Shown here: piece by piece, positions 1-8,744 of the stretch | Layout of the letters: each line of letters starts with the position of its first letter | Position numbering within the stretch: the stretch's first letter is position 1 | Assembly (NCBI GenBank): GCA_035548375.1 | Contig: DASZTG010000069.1 | Span: 6,272-70,271, forward strand | Source of the DNA: JACQAP01 sp035548375 | GTDB taxonomy: Bacteria > Pseudomonadota > Gammaproteobacteria > Burkholderiales > JACQAP01 | DNA length: 64,000 bases | Direction: 5' to 3' | Notes under the pieces: model-generated | Database searches by the model: none | What the model saw: only the letters and a program-made list of their open reading frames with translations | Told to the model about the DNA's origin: nothing | Made by a program: the position numbers and the translations under genes

Positions 1-167
1 TCGAACAGCGCCATGCGCAGCGGGTACATCGGCGGCAACGACGGATAGAGCGAAAACGCCAGCATCAGTGCAAGGACGAAGGCGCCCAGCGGCCGGCCCT
101 GGCTGCCCGTTATCGCCTGAAGCAGCGCCTGTGCGCTCGCTGCAGGCCTGGGGTGGGCTTCGGTCAA
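1..167 (-). CDS. Membrane protein fragment, possibly CHASE2-type sensor/cyclase (N-terminus only)
   Basis: This reading frame runs leftward off the window edge. A TTG start at 165-167 overlaps the TGA stop of the MBL gene, in the manner of translational coupling. The visible 55 or so residues are a polar N-terminus followed by a hydrophobic helix and a Pro/Leu-rich stretch (FSLYPSLPPMYPLRMALF). CHASE2 sensory domains often begin with a transmembrane helix followed by a segment like this, and STAS and MBL genes can neighbour CHASE2-adenylate cyclases. The CHASE2 assignment is therefore an inference from shape and context. The ORF and its coupling are seen directly. Confidence 0.45.
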   Translation of the reverse strand, partial: MTEAHPRPAASAQALLQAITGSQGRPLGAFVLALMLAFSLYPSLPPMYPLRMALF

Positions 168-1123
168 ACTTCGATTTCCATGCCGTCGAAGGCGGCGCTG
201 ACGAGGAGCGGTTTGCTGCCGCGCGTGAGCTGCTCGAAGCGGATGGTTTCCTTGAGTACGGCCTGGATGCGATCGTCGTTGAAGGCGGGCTCATGGTGGA
301 ACATGCACAGGTGCTTCACGTTTGCCAGCTGCGCGAGTTCCACGCCGATCATATTGCTCGAATGTCCCCAGTCTTCCTTGACCGAAACCGCGTCGAGCAG
401 CGAATACATTGCGTCGAAGATGACAAGGTCCGCTTCGCGGAAAAATTCCACGAAGCCGGCGGTCTCCGCGGGATCCTCGAGCTTGTGCTCGGAATCGGTC
501 GAATACACGATCGCCTTGCCATCGCGCTCGAAGCGGTAGCCGTAGGAGTCGCCGGTATGGCGCTGCAGCTTCGGCGTGACCTTGTAGCCGGCGATTTCGG
601 CTGCCTTGCCGGGCTCGATGCGGATGAACTCGATGTCGGCCCCGAGCACCGAGAAATCGACCGGAAAGCACGGCGCGGACTGCTGCAGCCGGAAGGCTTG
701 CTCGAGGACCTCATGGCAGCCGTAGATGCGAACTTTCGCGCGGGGCACATAGGCCGGAGCGAAGAAGGGAAAGCCCATGATGTGGTCCCAATGCACATGG
801 GACATGACGATGTGCACCACCGGGGCCGTGCCCGGCCAGGTATTGCCCATGACATGGGCGCCGAAGGCACGCGCGCCGCTACCCATGTCACAGCAGATGA
901 ATTCGCCGCTCGAGGTTTCGATCTCGACGCAGGGCGAATGGCCGCCATAGGTTTGCAGGATGGAGAAGTCGAGGTCGTTATCGATGAAGGACTGCAGCTT
1001 CGCCGGGGTATCGACGCCCTTGTCGAGCGCGAGCGCCAGGGCGCGTTCGATCTTGCGTCGTATGTCGGCGGCAGTGAGTGCGACCGGAATCGATCCGCGC
1101 GTTCCCCAGAAACGTACCAGCAT
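164..1123 (-). CDS. Metallo-beta-lactamase fold hydrolase
   Basis: A 319-residue MBL-fold protein with the opening FWGTRGSIPV, typical of the phosphodiesterase-like branch of the superfamily. The metal motif HxHxDH is seen as SHVHWDH at residues 108-114, and further candidate ligands lie in the C-terminal FHHEP segment. There is no signal peptide, so it is cytoplasmic. It starts 10 bases after the STAS gene and overlaps the next membrane gene, so the three look like one operon. Family members hydrolyse phosphodiester or thioester-like bonds. The substrate cannot be read here, but the context suggests a signalling nucleotide or a regulated partner. Confidence 0.85.
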   Translation of the reverse strand: MLVRFWGTRGSIPVALTAADIRRKIERALALALDKGVDTPAKLQSFIDNDLDFSILQTYGGHSPCVEIETSSGEFICCDMGSGARAFGAHVMGNTWPGTAPVVHIVMSHVHWDHIMGFPFFAPAYVPRAKVRIYGCHEVLEQAFRLQQSAPCFPVDFSVLGADIEFIRIEPGKAAEIAGYKVTPKLQRHTGDSYGYRFERDGKAIVYSTDSEHKLEDPAETAGFVEFFREADLVIFDAMYSLLDAVSVKEDWGHSSNMIGVELAQLANVKHLCMFHHEPAFNDDRIQAVLKETIRFEQLTRGSKPLLVSAAFDGMEIEV

Positions 1124-1133
1124 GCCGTACGTC

Positions 1134-1505
1134 CTAGGGTTGGAAGGCCTTGAGGCCCGCCGGCGACAGCTTGGCGATCGCCTCGCGCACGCTGCCGAAG
1201 GTTTCGAAGACCAGCGTGAAGCGGCTGATCTCGAAAATTTCCTTCACCACGGGCTGCATGGCGGCAACGACTATGGTCCCGCCCTGGGCTTTCGCCTGCT
1301 TTTCCGCAAGCATGAAGCAGCGTAGTCCCGCGCTGCTTACATAGTCGACCCCGGCGAGGTCCAGCACCAGCTTGTTGCCGCCGCCCTTGCAGGTGTCGAC
1401 GAATGGACCGAGGCTGCTGCGAAAATCCTCGCTGTTCGCGTGGTCGATCCGGCCTCCGGGAGAGAGCACGAGAACGTCGGCGTATGTCTTGTTCTTGATA
1501 TCCAT
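1134..1505 (-). CDS. STAS-domain protein (anti-sigma factor antagonist type)
   Basis: A 123-residue single STAS domain. The conserved loop is seen as VDYVSSAGLRCF, with the serine that SpoIIAA-like proteins have phosphorylated by a partner kinase. I chose the ATG at 1503-1505 because a GGGAG ribosome binding site lies about 8 bases upstream and the STAS fold begins directly after it; the open frame extends further upstream but codes for unstructured Arg-rich sequence. It is the first gene of the minus-strand operon with the MBL hydrolase and the membrane protein. It is likely to switch partners in a phosphorylation-controlled signalling module. No kinase gene is visible nearby. Confidence 0.85.
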   Translation of the reverse strand: MDIKNKTYADVLVLSPGGRIDHANSEDFRSSLGPFVDTCKGGGNKLVLDLAGVDYVSSAGLRCFMLAEKQAKAQGGTIVVAAMQPVVKEIFEISRFTLVFETFGSVREAIAKLSPAGLKAFQP

Positions 1506-1672
1506 GAATACCGCTCCCAACGGGACCGGTAGCCACGGCACGCATGCGAGTCGAAAAACGCGCGCCGCGATCCGGCCCCTGGGCTGCAGACGCGTCCGCG
1601 CGCTTTCCCCCTGAAAGCGCATGACGGCGCGTTTTTACCCGCGCGTATATTAAACCCGAACCGCCGCGAAAA

Positions 1673-2899
1673 TCAGGAAAAGACGGGGAAGGTTTCGAAT
1701 TTGCCGGAAAGCAGGCGCTCGGCGTCGGGGCTGCGCAACCAGCCCTGGATCATGCTGGCGTACACGCGGCGAAAATCGGTCGTGTAGACCAGGTTGTCGC
1801 CTTCGTCGAGTTGGGTGAGGCTGGACGGCGTGCCGTAGTGGCCGCCCTTCACGGGCTTGCCGATGATGTACATGTGATTCGCGGTGCCGTGGTCCGTGCC
1901 CAGGCTGGTGTTCTCTGGCACGCGCCGGCCGAACTCGGAAAAAACCAGCACCGTCACGTCGTCGGCCCGGCCGATGCGCTCCATGTCCTTCATGAATCCG
2001 GCGACCGCGTCCGAGACGTAGGTCAGCAGTCGCTGGTGCAGGTCCGACTGCTGGACGTGCGTGTCGAAGGCATTATGTCGATACGCCGTGTAGTAAAGCC
2101 GCGTCGGCATGCCCGCGTCGATCAGCGACGCGATCTTCGGCAATTGCACCGGCACGATCCCGTAGTCGACCGGGGTCTTGTAGCGCGACCAGGCATCGCG
2201 CACGAGCTGGGACGCCTCGCGCGCGCTGTTCGCCACGTCCAGCAGGAAAAGCTCCGAGGCATTTGCCTCCGGGTCGGATTCCACTGCGCGATCGAGCAGC
2301 GGGCGTTCCTGGAACAGGCCCTTGCGGCCGAACTTTTCCGGATCGTCGAACACGACCGGCACGTGGTCGCGCGCCCGCACCGCGAGGGACTGCGTTTCGT
2401 CGATGTTCACCAGGAAATTCGGCGTCGCCTTCGTGTCGATCGAATCCGCGAGGCGGCCGACCCACCCGTACTCCTCGCCGCTGTTTGGGGCGCCGGTGTG
2501 CCAGTAGGCCATCGACGTGAAGTGGGAGAACGACGGTTGCGCATAGCCGCAGCCGTGCACGATGGCCACCTTGCCGTCCTTGTACAGCTTTTCGAAGCCG
2601 GCCATGCCGCCGTTGAAACCGTAATGATCGTCGATCCTCCTGAGCTTATCGGGGCGGATGCCGATCTTGGGGCGAAGCCGGTAGTACGCATCGTCCGCGT
2701 AGGGGACCAGCGTGTTCAGGCCGTCGTTGCCTCCGGAGAGCTCGAGGACCACCAGGATGCGATCCGAGGGCGACTTGGCCGCGGCCAGCGCGGTGCGCGA
2801 GAACACGGCGGGCATCGCGGCGGCGCCGATTCCGGCGAGGCTTGCGCGCAGGATGTCGCGGCGCGTCCAGGCTTTTGCTTGCGGTATGAGGATGGTCAT
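1673..2899 (-). CDS. DUF1501 protein, Tat-exported
   Basis: A 408-residue protein of the DUF1501 family, which is distantly related to sulfatase/alkaline-phosphatase folds. The N-terminus carries a twin-arginine signal (TRRDILRASLAG) with a hydrophobic stretch ending in ALAA, so export of the folded protein to the periplasm is expected. Segments such as LELSGGNDGLNTLVPY and FSEFGRRVPENTS are characteristic of the family. It lies 25 bases downstream of the DUF1800 gene on the same strand. The two families are very commonly paired, which supports a joint, still undefined, periplasmic or surface role. A start-proximal AAGGA is visible. Confidence 0.9.
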   Translation of the reverse strand: MTILIPQAKAWTRRDILRASLAGIGAAAMPAVFSRTALAAAKSPSDRILVVLELSGGNDGLNTLVPYADDAYYRLRPKIGIRPDKLRRIDDHYGFNGGMAGFEKLYKDGKVAIVHGCGYAQPSFSHFTSMAYWHTGAPNSGEEYGWVGRLADSIDTKATPNFLVNIDETQSLAVRARDHVPVVFDDPEKFGRKGLFQERPLLDRAVESDPEANASELFLLDVANSAREASQLVRDAWSRYKTPVDYGIVPVQLPKIASLIDAGMPTRLYYTAYRHNAFDTHVQQSDLHQRLLTYVSDAVAGFMKDMERIGRADDVTVLVFSEFGRRVPENTSLGTDHGTANHMYIIGKPVKGGHYGTPSSLTQLDEGDNLVYTTDFRRVYASMIQGWLRSPDAERLLSGKFETFPVFS

Positions 2900-2924
2900 G
2901 GCTGGGGTTCCTTGTGACGTCGGC

Positions 2925-4727
2925 CTAGCCGAGCTGGTATTCCGGCAGGGACAGGATCAGGTGCAGCGTGGTGCGAAGCGGTTCCTCGAGGTAGGTGCTT
3001 GCGGCCTGCAGGTCGGCGGTGCCGAGCTCGCCCTCGAGGAATTTCGCGACCCTTTCGCGCGCCGCCTCGTCGAGCGGTATCGACAGGAAGCGGGACAGCA
3101 GGTAGTCGGTCGCTTCGCGCGCGGTCTTGCAGCCGGCGCCCAGCACCATGGCGGAGAGGTCCAGCTGCGCGGTGGCTCGCGGGATCGGTTTCACCTTCTG
3201 CAGCGCCTGCTGCCAGCCGCGGTAGCTTGCGAGACGGGTGTTGAAATCCTCGTCGCGGTCAGCCTGCATCGATTGCGAGGTCAGTTCCTTGGCGTCGGGC
3301 TTGGTCGCGGTCGTAACGTCGGCACCCTGCGCCAGCTTGTCGTTGACCTCGCGGATCTTGTAGTCGATCAGCGGGTAACGGTCGGAGGGCAGGAAGGTGA
3401 TGTCCGGGTAAAGGATGTCGTACGCGTAGTTGCCGCGCGCGAGCAGCAACCCCGGCGTGATCCAGCTTTTCCCCCCGGCCCATCCCGCGACCGTGGGCGG
3501 ATAAAACAGCTTCTGCCCGAGCTGCTCGGTCACGTCGTTGAAATCGGGCACGCCCGGAACCTCGGTCAGCCCCATCTTGCGGTAGGTCGAAACCACCAGC
3601 TCGACGGGCGACTTGATGTGCGTCGCCACGGATTCGGGACTGTAGAAGTCGCGCGAGAGGAATATCGTCTCCAGCAGGGGCGCGATCTCGTAGTTCGCGT
3701 CGCGCAGCCTGTCGCCAAGCTGTTTGCGCATCTCCGCCGACACGTCCTGGCGCACGAAAAAGCGATAGATCTTGCCCGAGACGAACTCGGCGGTCACCGG
3801 CTGCGACAGGATGACGTCGATCACGTCGACGCCGTCGAACTTGCCTTCCCTGCCGAAGAATTTCTTGCTGGTGTCGTCGTGCTTTTCCTGCGTGACCACG
3901 AAGTCGAGGTCGACGAAATTCCAGCCCGTGAACGCGCGCGCGCCCTCGCGGATGTCGGTCTCGCTGTAGTTGCCCACGCCCATGGAGAACATTTCCATGA
4001 TCTCGCGCGCGAAGTTCTCGTTCGGCGCGCCCTTAACGTTCACGCCGGCATCCAGGTAGGCGAGCATCGCCGGGTCCTGCGATGCGCTGATCAGCAGGTC
4101 CCTGAAATTGCCTGTCCCCTTGGCACGGAACAACTCGTTCTGCCTGAGCATCTTGCGATAGTCGCGGACCTTATCCTCGCTGGTGGTGAAATGGCCGTGC
4201 CAGAACAGCGCCATTTTTTCCTCGAGCGGACGTTGCGTCACGAGCATGCGGTTCGCCCACCAGTACGACACGCGGTTGGTCTCCAGCTTGCTCGCGCGCA
4301 GCCAGTAGAAGAATTTGTTCGCGACCGGCTGCAGCCTGCGGTTGCCGGTGGGCTTGACCTTTACGCCCATCGATTCGCCGGTCTGCTTGGCGAGGTCCGT
4401 GGCGGCCGGGCGCGAGGCCGGGAATGGCTCCAGCCCGGCATCGTGCACGCCGGAGTGGTCGAAGGGCGGCAAATCGTCCGGCAGGTTCTTGAAATAGACG
4501 ATTTCGCGCACGGCCGCCTCTGGCGTCATCGCCGCGAGTCGCGCGATATCTTCGGGCGTGCCGCCGAATCCCGCCCGTTCGAGCAAATGCGCCGCGCGCT
4601 CGGCGTTCCAGTCTTGCGGGCCGATGGGGTTGAGGTCGCCCGCCCATTCGGAAGCGGCGAAACCGGCAAGCGGCGTGAACAGCAGAAGCAGCAGGCAGAA
4701 ACGGGTGGCGCGACGGGATGGAGTCAT
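2925..4727 (-). CDS. DUF1800 protein
   Basis: A 600-residue DUF1800-family protein with an N-terminal signal peptide (CLLLLLFTPLAGFAASEWAG). The family-like features are AAHLLERAGFGGTPEDI near the start, ALFWHGHFTTS in the middle and ENFAREIMEMFSMGVG followed by FTGWNF. The ATG at 4725-4727 is preferred over an upstream TTG at 4742 because GGAAGGACA sits just before it. It is the first gene of a two-gene minus-strand unit with DUF1501. The biochemical function of DUF1800 proteins is not established; the pair is thought to act at the cell envelope. Confidence 0.9.
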   Translation of the reverse strand: MTPSRRATRFCLLLLLFTPLAGFAASEWAGDLNPIGPQDWNAERAAHLLERAGFGGTPEDIARLAAMTPEAAVREIVYFKNLPDDLPPFDHSGVHDAGLEPFPASRPAATDLAKQTGESMGVKVKPTGNRRLQPVANKFFYWLRASKLETNRVSYWWANRMLVTQRPLEEKMALFWHGHFTTSEDKVRDYRKMLRQNELFRAKGTGNFRDLLISASQDPAMLAYLDAGVNVKGAPNENFAREIMEMFSMGVGNYSETDIREGARAFTGWNFVDLDFVVTQEKHDDTSKKFFGREGKFDGVDVIDVILSQPVTAEFVSGKIYRFFVRQDVSAEMRKQLGDRLRDANYEIAPLLETIFLSRDFYSPESVATHIKSPVELVVSTYRKMGLTEVPGVPDFNDVTEQLGQKLFYPPTVAGWAGGKSWITPGLLLARGNYAYDILYPDITFLPSDRYPLIDYKIREVNDKLAQGADVTTATKPDAKELTSQSMQADRDEDFNTRLASYRGWQQALQKVKPIPRATAQLDLSAMVLGAGCKTAREATDYLLSRFLSIPLDEAARERVAKFLEGELGTADLQAASTYLEEPLRTTLHLILSLPEYQLG

Positions 4728-4920
4728 GACCTGTCCTTCCAATGAAATCTGTACGAGCGGAAACGGCGGCCATTCTGGGCGACCGGCGGATTCGCGGTCC
4801 AGCGCAAAAGCCGCAAATCCGATTCATGATTTTCATGACGAAGCTTGACGCCACCCGAGGTCGGGAGTAGCTTCGGCGCGCCCCAAAATTCAATGCAAAT
4901 TATCAGCCGGTTTTCCCGCC

Positions 4921-5718
4921 TTGGGTACCACCCTTTCGCTTCTCGCTGTCGGTTTTTTCCTCGGCATGCGCCATGCCACCGATGCCGACCACGTGATCGC
5001 CATTTCCACGATCGTGAGCCGCCAGCGCTCGATGCGCAGCGCCGCCCTGATCGGCGCGATCTGGGGGCTCGGCCACACCCTGACGGTCACACTGGTGGGT
5101 GGCGCGATCATCCTGTTCACGATCACGATTCCGCCGCGCATGGGGCTCGCCATGGAGTTCGCGGTGGGCGTGATGCTGGTGCTGCTCGGCTTCATGAATC
5201 TTACCGGGCTGAATCGGTGGATTCGCGACAATGTCGTGCCCGGTTCTCCCATTCACGGGCACACGCATGCCCATGGAGATTACGCGCACAGCCACGTCCA
5301 TGGTCATGGAGAAGTCGGCCATGGACACCCGGATGACCAGACGCCGCAAGCCTGGCTGGATCGCAAGCTCGGCGGCATCGGCGCCTACCAGCTGGCGCGC
5401 CCGCTGGTCGTGGGCATCGTGCACGGCCTCGCGGGCTCCGCCGCGCTCGCACTGCTGGTGCTGACTGCCATCGACAATCCGTGGTGGGCGCTGTTTTATC
5501 TTTTCCTGTTCGGTATCGGCACGGTGACGGGAATGATGCTGATCACCGTAGCGATCGCCGCGCCGTTCGCGTATTCGATGAACCGGTTTCCGCGCTTCAA
5601 CGCCTATCTCCGGGTTGCGTCGGGATTGCTGTCGCTCGGCTTCGGGCTGTTTCTGATCTATTACATTGGCTACGTCGACGGTCTTTTCGGGGCCGATCCG
5701 AAATGGACTCCGCAATAA
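4921..5718 (+). CDS. HoxN/NixA-type nickel/cobalt transporter
   Basis: A 265-residue polytopic membrane protein with the nickel/cobalt permease signature HX4DH in the first helix (RHATDADHV). A histidine-rich cytoplasmic or periplasmic loop at about residues 115-145 (HGHTHAHGDYAHSHVHGHG) probably binds metal. The start is the TTG at 4921, because no ATG or GTG precedes the signature in frame; the ribosome binding site is weak, so the start is uncertain by a few codons. It is divergent from the DUF1800/DUF1501 unit. A second, unrelated Ni/Co transporter of the RcnA type lies at 9803-10780. The direction of transport cannot be decided from sequence. Confidence 0.85.
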   Translation: MGTTLSLLAVGFFLGMRHATDADHVIAISTIVSRQRSMRSAALIGAIWGLGHTLTVTLVGGAIILFTITIPPRMGLAMEFAVGVMLVLLGFMNLTGLNRWIRDNVVPGSPIHGHTHAHGDYAHSHVHGHGEVGHGHPDDQTPQAWLDRKLGGIGAYQLARPLVVGIVHGLAGSAALALLVLTAIDNPWWALFYLFLFGIGTVTGMMLITVAIAAPFAYSMNRFPRFNAYLRVASGLLSLGFGLFLIYYIGYVDGLFGADPKWTPQ

Positions 5719-5798
5719 GATAAACACATGAATCGTAAGACGATAGACTTGCAGCGCAGCATTGACGCTGCGCCCCATAACAGGTTTAAATCCGCGCG

Positions 5799-6389
5799 AT
5801 GCAAACAGAGGTAATCGGGTCGCAACGCACGGCCCGGCTCGCAGCGCTAAAGGGTTTTGGGATCGGCGCGCTGGTCGTGGGATTGATTGCGCTGATGGCA
5901 GTGGCGGCGTTTCGCGAGACGGCCAAGCCGAAACAGGAACAGCAGGTCGCAGCGGCCAACACTTCCAGCCAGCAGGCCGAACGTCCCGCGGTCACCGCAG
6001 AGGAAGAGGCGTACGCCCGTGCCTTGTGGCCGATTCACGCGGAAGTGAAGCAGGATGCGGTGCGGATGACGTTCGCCGGCCTTGCGTACAAGATGGGCGA
6101 CATCAAGCGCGCCGCGGTGAAAGAGAGAGTCGAGCCGTTGACGCCGAAATTCGTTTCGGCGCTCGCACAGTTGAACAAGCTGCAGCCGCCGGCATCGATG
6201 GCCAGGCTGCATGCGCAGTACCGCGAGGCGATCGAGTTGTATCGCGATGCGTCGGTAATCATGATCAGGATTGCGGCGGACGGCAAGGACGAACATCTGT
6301 TCGAGGCACAGGCGAAGACGTCGAAGGCGGCCGATCTGACGCTGGAAATCGGCGAGACGCTGTGGCCGGGCGAGTTCAAGCCGAATTGA
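5799..6389 (+). CDS. Membrane-anchored helical protein of unknown function
   Basis: A 196-residue protein that I do not recognise. It has a short cytoplasmic N-terminus, one hydrophobic helix (GIGALVVGLIALMAVAAF) at about residues 21-38, a Gln/Ala-rich linker and a predicted all-helical soluble domain with evenly spaced leucines and alanines. The topology suggests a periplasmic four-helix-type domain, perhaps ligand or haem related, but no CxxCH is present. It lies 92 bases upstream of the secreted MBL enzyme on the same strand and may be co-transcribed with it. The ribosome binding site is weak. Confidence 0.7.
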   Translation: MQTEVIGSQRTARLAALKGFGIGALVVGLIALMAVAAFRETAKPKQEQQVAAANTSSQQAERPAVTAEEEAYARALWPIHAEVKQDAVRMTFAGLAYKMGDIKRAAVKERVEPLTPKFVSALAQLNKLQPPASMARLHAQYREAIELYRDASVIMIRIAADGKDEHLFEAQAKTSKAADLTLEIGETLWPGEFKPN

Positions 6390-6481
6390 CAGAATGCAGT
6401 TTGTAAGGTGCAGTGCAGGCATGGTTTGGAATGGGTTAAGAGTCGTAAACAGGCAGTTCAACGTCAAGGAGGGGTAGGAAA

Positions 6482-7465
6482 ATGATGAGTCTAAAAAAAG
6501 CAATGATCGCAGCGGGTCTGGCTGCGTCGGCTCTGGGCGCACCGGTCGCGCAAGCTGCTGACGTATGCTCCGTCTGGCTGGTGGAAAACAGCCGGTTCAT
6601 GGGCGTTCCGTTCGGCGCGTTCATGCCAGATCGTGCATTCGTGCCGGGCAGCACCAACAAGAGCAACAACATCAATACCGTCGATCTGCCGGTCAACGTC
6701 GGCGTCATCAAGTGCGGCAACGACTTGATGCTGTACGACAACGGCTGGAACCAGACCGAGTACCACAAGGCGACGGGCACCGACCATTGGTCCCCGCTGT
6801 CCAAGCAAATCGCGCAACTCGGTTTCGATGCCAAGGACGTCAAGAGAATCGTCCTCGGCCACGGCCACTGGGACCATGCGGGTTCGCTGGATGAATTCCC
6901 GAACGCAGTGATCTACATCCAGAAGGAAGAACTGCGCGGCATCGAATGGGCGCTGAACTATCCCGGCCACGAGCGTATCCGTGCCGTGAACGATTCGCCC
7001 GGCGGTTGCGCCCGTACTCCGGCTTGCGGCTATCCGTCCAAGACGGTGGACGGTATCTACTCCAAGGTTCTGCGCGGCAAGGCAGTCATCGTCGACGGCG
7101 AAATGGAAATCATCCCGGGCGTGAAGATTCACCCGGCTTTCCGCGCCCACACGGCCGGCTCGCAACTGCTGGAAGTCCCGACCTCGATCGGCAAGCTGGT
7201 CTTCGGCAGCGATGCGTATTCCTCCTGGGAAGGCATCCGCGACTGGAACATCGCGAACCCGCAACAAACCGACACCGTGCAACAGTTCCTCGCCTATGAG
7301 CAGTGCTACAAGATCACGGGCGGATACCAGAACTGCGTGACGGGTCACGAGCCGCTGTCCTATTCCGACGGCTACCCGCTGACCAAGAACGCCTGGGTGG
7401 GCATGAACGGCGGCCGCCTCGCGGAAATCGCGCTGGCCCCGGGTGAAAAGTCGCGCAAGAAGTAA
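6482..7465 (+). CDS. Secreted MBL-fold hydrolase, N-acyl homoserine lactonase-like
   Basis: A 327-residue exported MBL enzyme. A Sec signal peptide occupies residues 1-26 (ends PVAQA). The metal-binding HxHxDH is HGHWDH at 127-132, and later ligands appear in FRAHTAGS, VFGSDAYSSW and VTGHEP, the order seen in AHL-lactonase-like MBL proteins. Six cysteines are present in the mature part, suggesting disulfides. A strong AAGGAGG precedes the tandem ATGATG start, and codon use is that of a well-expressed gene. A rho-independent terminator follows at once. Lactone hydrolysis, and hence quorum quenching, is a family-based inference; other ester or lactone substrates are equally possible. Confidence 0.85.
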   Translation: MMSLKKAMIAAGLAASALGAPVAQAADVCSVWLVENSRFMGVPFGAFMPDRAFVPGSTNKSNNINTVDLPVNVGVIKCGNDLMLYDNGWNQTEYHKATGTDHWSPLSKQIAQLGFDAKDVKRIVLGHGHWDHAGSLDEFPNAVIYIQKEELRGIEWALNYPGHERIRAVNDSPGGCARTPACGYPSKTVDGIYSKVLRGKAVIVDGEMEIIPGVKIHPAFRAHTAGSQLLEVPTSIGKLVFGSDAYSSWEGIRDWNIANPQQTDTVQQFLAYEQCYKITGGYQNCVTGHEPLSYSDGYPLTKNAWVGMNGGRLAEIALAPGEKSRKK

Positions 7466-7495
7466 GCGTCTGACTTAAAGGCTGTAGACTGTGAT

Positions 7496-7526
7496 GCGAG
7501 GAGCCTTTCGGCTCCTCGCATTTTTT
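7496..7526 (+). terminator. Rho-independent terminator of the lactonase-like gene
   Basis: A perfect 10-bp stem (GCGAGGAGCC / GGCTCCTCGC) with a four-base TTTC loop is followed by ATTTTTTG. It lies 30 bases after the stop codon of the MBL gene and insulates it from the downstream propeller gene. Confidence 0.95.
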
Positions 7527-7554
7527 GTGCTACCGATATCTTCCTGGCGCCACC

Positions 7555-8733
7555 GTGCACTCCCGATTCCTCCCTGCGCTTGCATTGACCATCGCTGCAT
7601 TGGTGGCGGCACCGGCGTGCGCGCACGATCCGAGCGCATGGGGCGGCCTGTTTCGCACGCGCGATTTCGGCGCGAACTGGTTTCCGGCCGATGCCGGCTT
7701 GTTCATTGGCGGCGCGCTCGGCGCCGCGGTCCATCCGCAGGATCCCTCGCAATTGCTCTATGGCACGGACGCCAGGTTGCTGCGCTCGAAGAACGGCGGC
7801 CGCGACTGGGCAACCGAGTCGGCGTCGACGATGATCGGCGCCGTGTTCGCGGTTGGATTCGATGCCGACGGCGTGGGCGCGCTGGCATCGACCGGCTCGC
7901 GGATTTTTCGATTCGATGCGGATGCCGGCTGGCATGACGTGCTCGCTCCCGGCGGCGCCGCGCCCGCCCGGGCATTCGTCTCCAGCATCGCGACACCTGA
8001 CCGCGTTTACCTGGCTGGCGCGCATGGCCTCTACATCAGCGACAACAAGGGCAGGAGCTGGACGCGTTCCGGCGAGGGCGCGATGCCGGACAGCGCGGTG
8101 ACTACGCTCGTCGTGGCACCCGCATCGCCCGAAGCGTTGTATGCGGTCGTCGACGGCAATCTGTGGACGAGCGCGGACGCGGGGCGCAATTGGTCGTCGC
8201 GAAGCACCGGGCTTCCGGCGAACCATCTCGACACCATTGCCATCGACGCGCAGAAGCCGAAGCGCTTCTGGGCGGCCGCCTCGGGCCAGATCTACGTGAG
8301 CGACGATGCCGGATCGAGCTGGTCCCCGCGCGGCAAGCCCCATCCCGACGCGGGTATCGCGATCCGCGGGATCGCCGTTTCGCCGGACGAGAAAATTTTC
8401 GTCGCCGCGACGCACCGCGGCATGTTTCGCAGCACCGACGGCGGACAGACCTGGTACCAGGTCGAAGGCACGCTGCCGGTACACCTCGAATCCGGCCTGC
8501 TGCTTCGTGATCCGCACGATGCGAACACGCTGTACGCGGGGTTTTCCCTGAGCCCCTACGGCGAAATGTGGCGGCGGGCGGAGCAGGGCGGATCGCTGAT
8601 GGCGCAGCTTGATCCAGTCAGCCTCGCGGGCGGGCTTGCGTTCCTCGTATTCCTGATCGTCACCGGCATCGTTGCCACGCGATGGCTGATGCGTCGTTCC
8701 CGCGGCATCGATGCCGCTCCACGTCTTCGCTGA
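7555..8733 (+). CDS. BNR/YCF48-like beta-propeller protein with C-terminal membrane anchor
   Basis: A 392-residue exported protein. A GTG start at 7555 gives a clean signal peptide (FLPALALTIAALVAAPACA). At least six Asp-box-like motifs of the SxDxGxxW type are visible, for example SKNGGRDW, SDNKGRSW, SADAGRNW, SDDAGSSW and STDGGQTW, which predict a sialidase/VPS10/YCF48-like propeller. A final transmembrane helix (GGLAFLVFLIVTGIVATRW) and a basic tail anchor it in the inner membrane with the propeller in the periplasm. Catalytic sialidase residues are not evident. It is followed 11 bases later by another propeller protein, probably in the same operon. Confidence 0.75.
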   Translation: MHSRFLPALALTIAALVAAPACAHDPSAWGGLFRTRDFGANWFPADAGLFIGGALGAAVHPQDPSQLLYGTDARLLRSKNGGRDWATESASTMIGAVFAVGFDADGVGALASTGSRIFRFDADAGWHDVLAPGGAAPARAFVSSIATPDRVYLAGAHGLYISDNKGRSWTRSGEGAMPDSAVTTLVVAPASPEALYAVVDGNLWTSADAGRNWSSRSTGLPANHLDTIAIDAQKPKRFWAAASGQIYVSDDAGSSWSPRGKPHPDAGIAIRGIAVSPDEKIFVAATHRGMFRSTDGGQTWYQVEGTLPVHLESGLLLRDPHDANTLYAGFSLSPYGEMWRRAEQGGSLMAQLDPVSLAGGLAFLVFLIVTGIVATRWLMRRSRGIDAAPRLR

Positions 8734-8744
8734 AGGATTTGCCG

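Noticed and set aside
2712..4745. A 677-residue plus-strand frame
   Set aside because: It lies opposite the DUF1800 gene and is Arg/Val/Leu-rich, as expected of a shadow frame.
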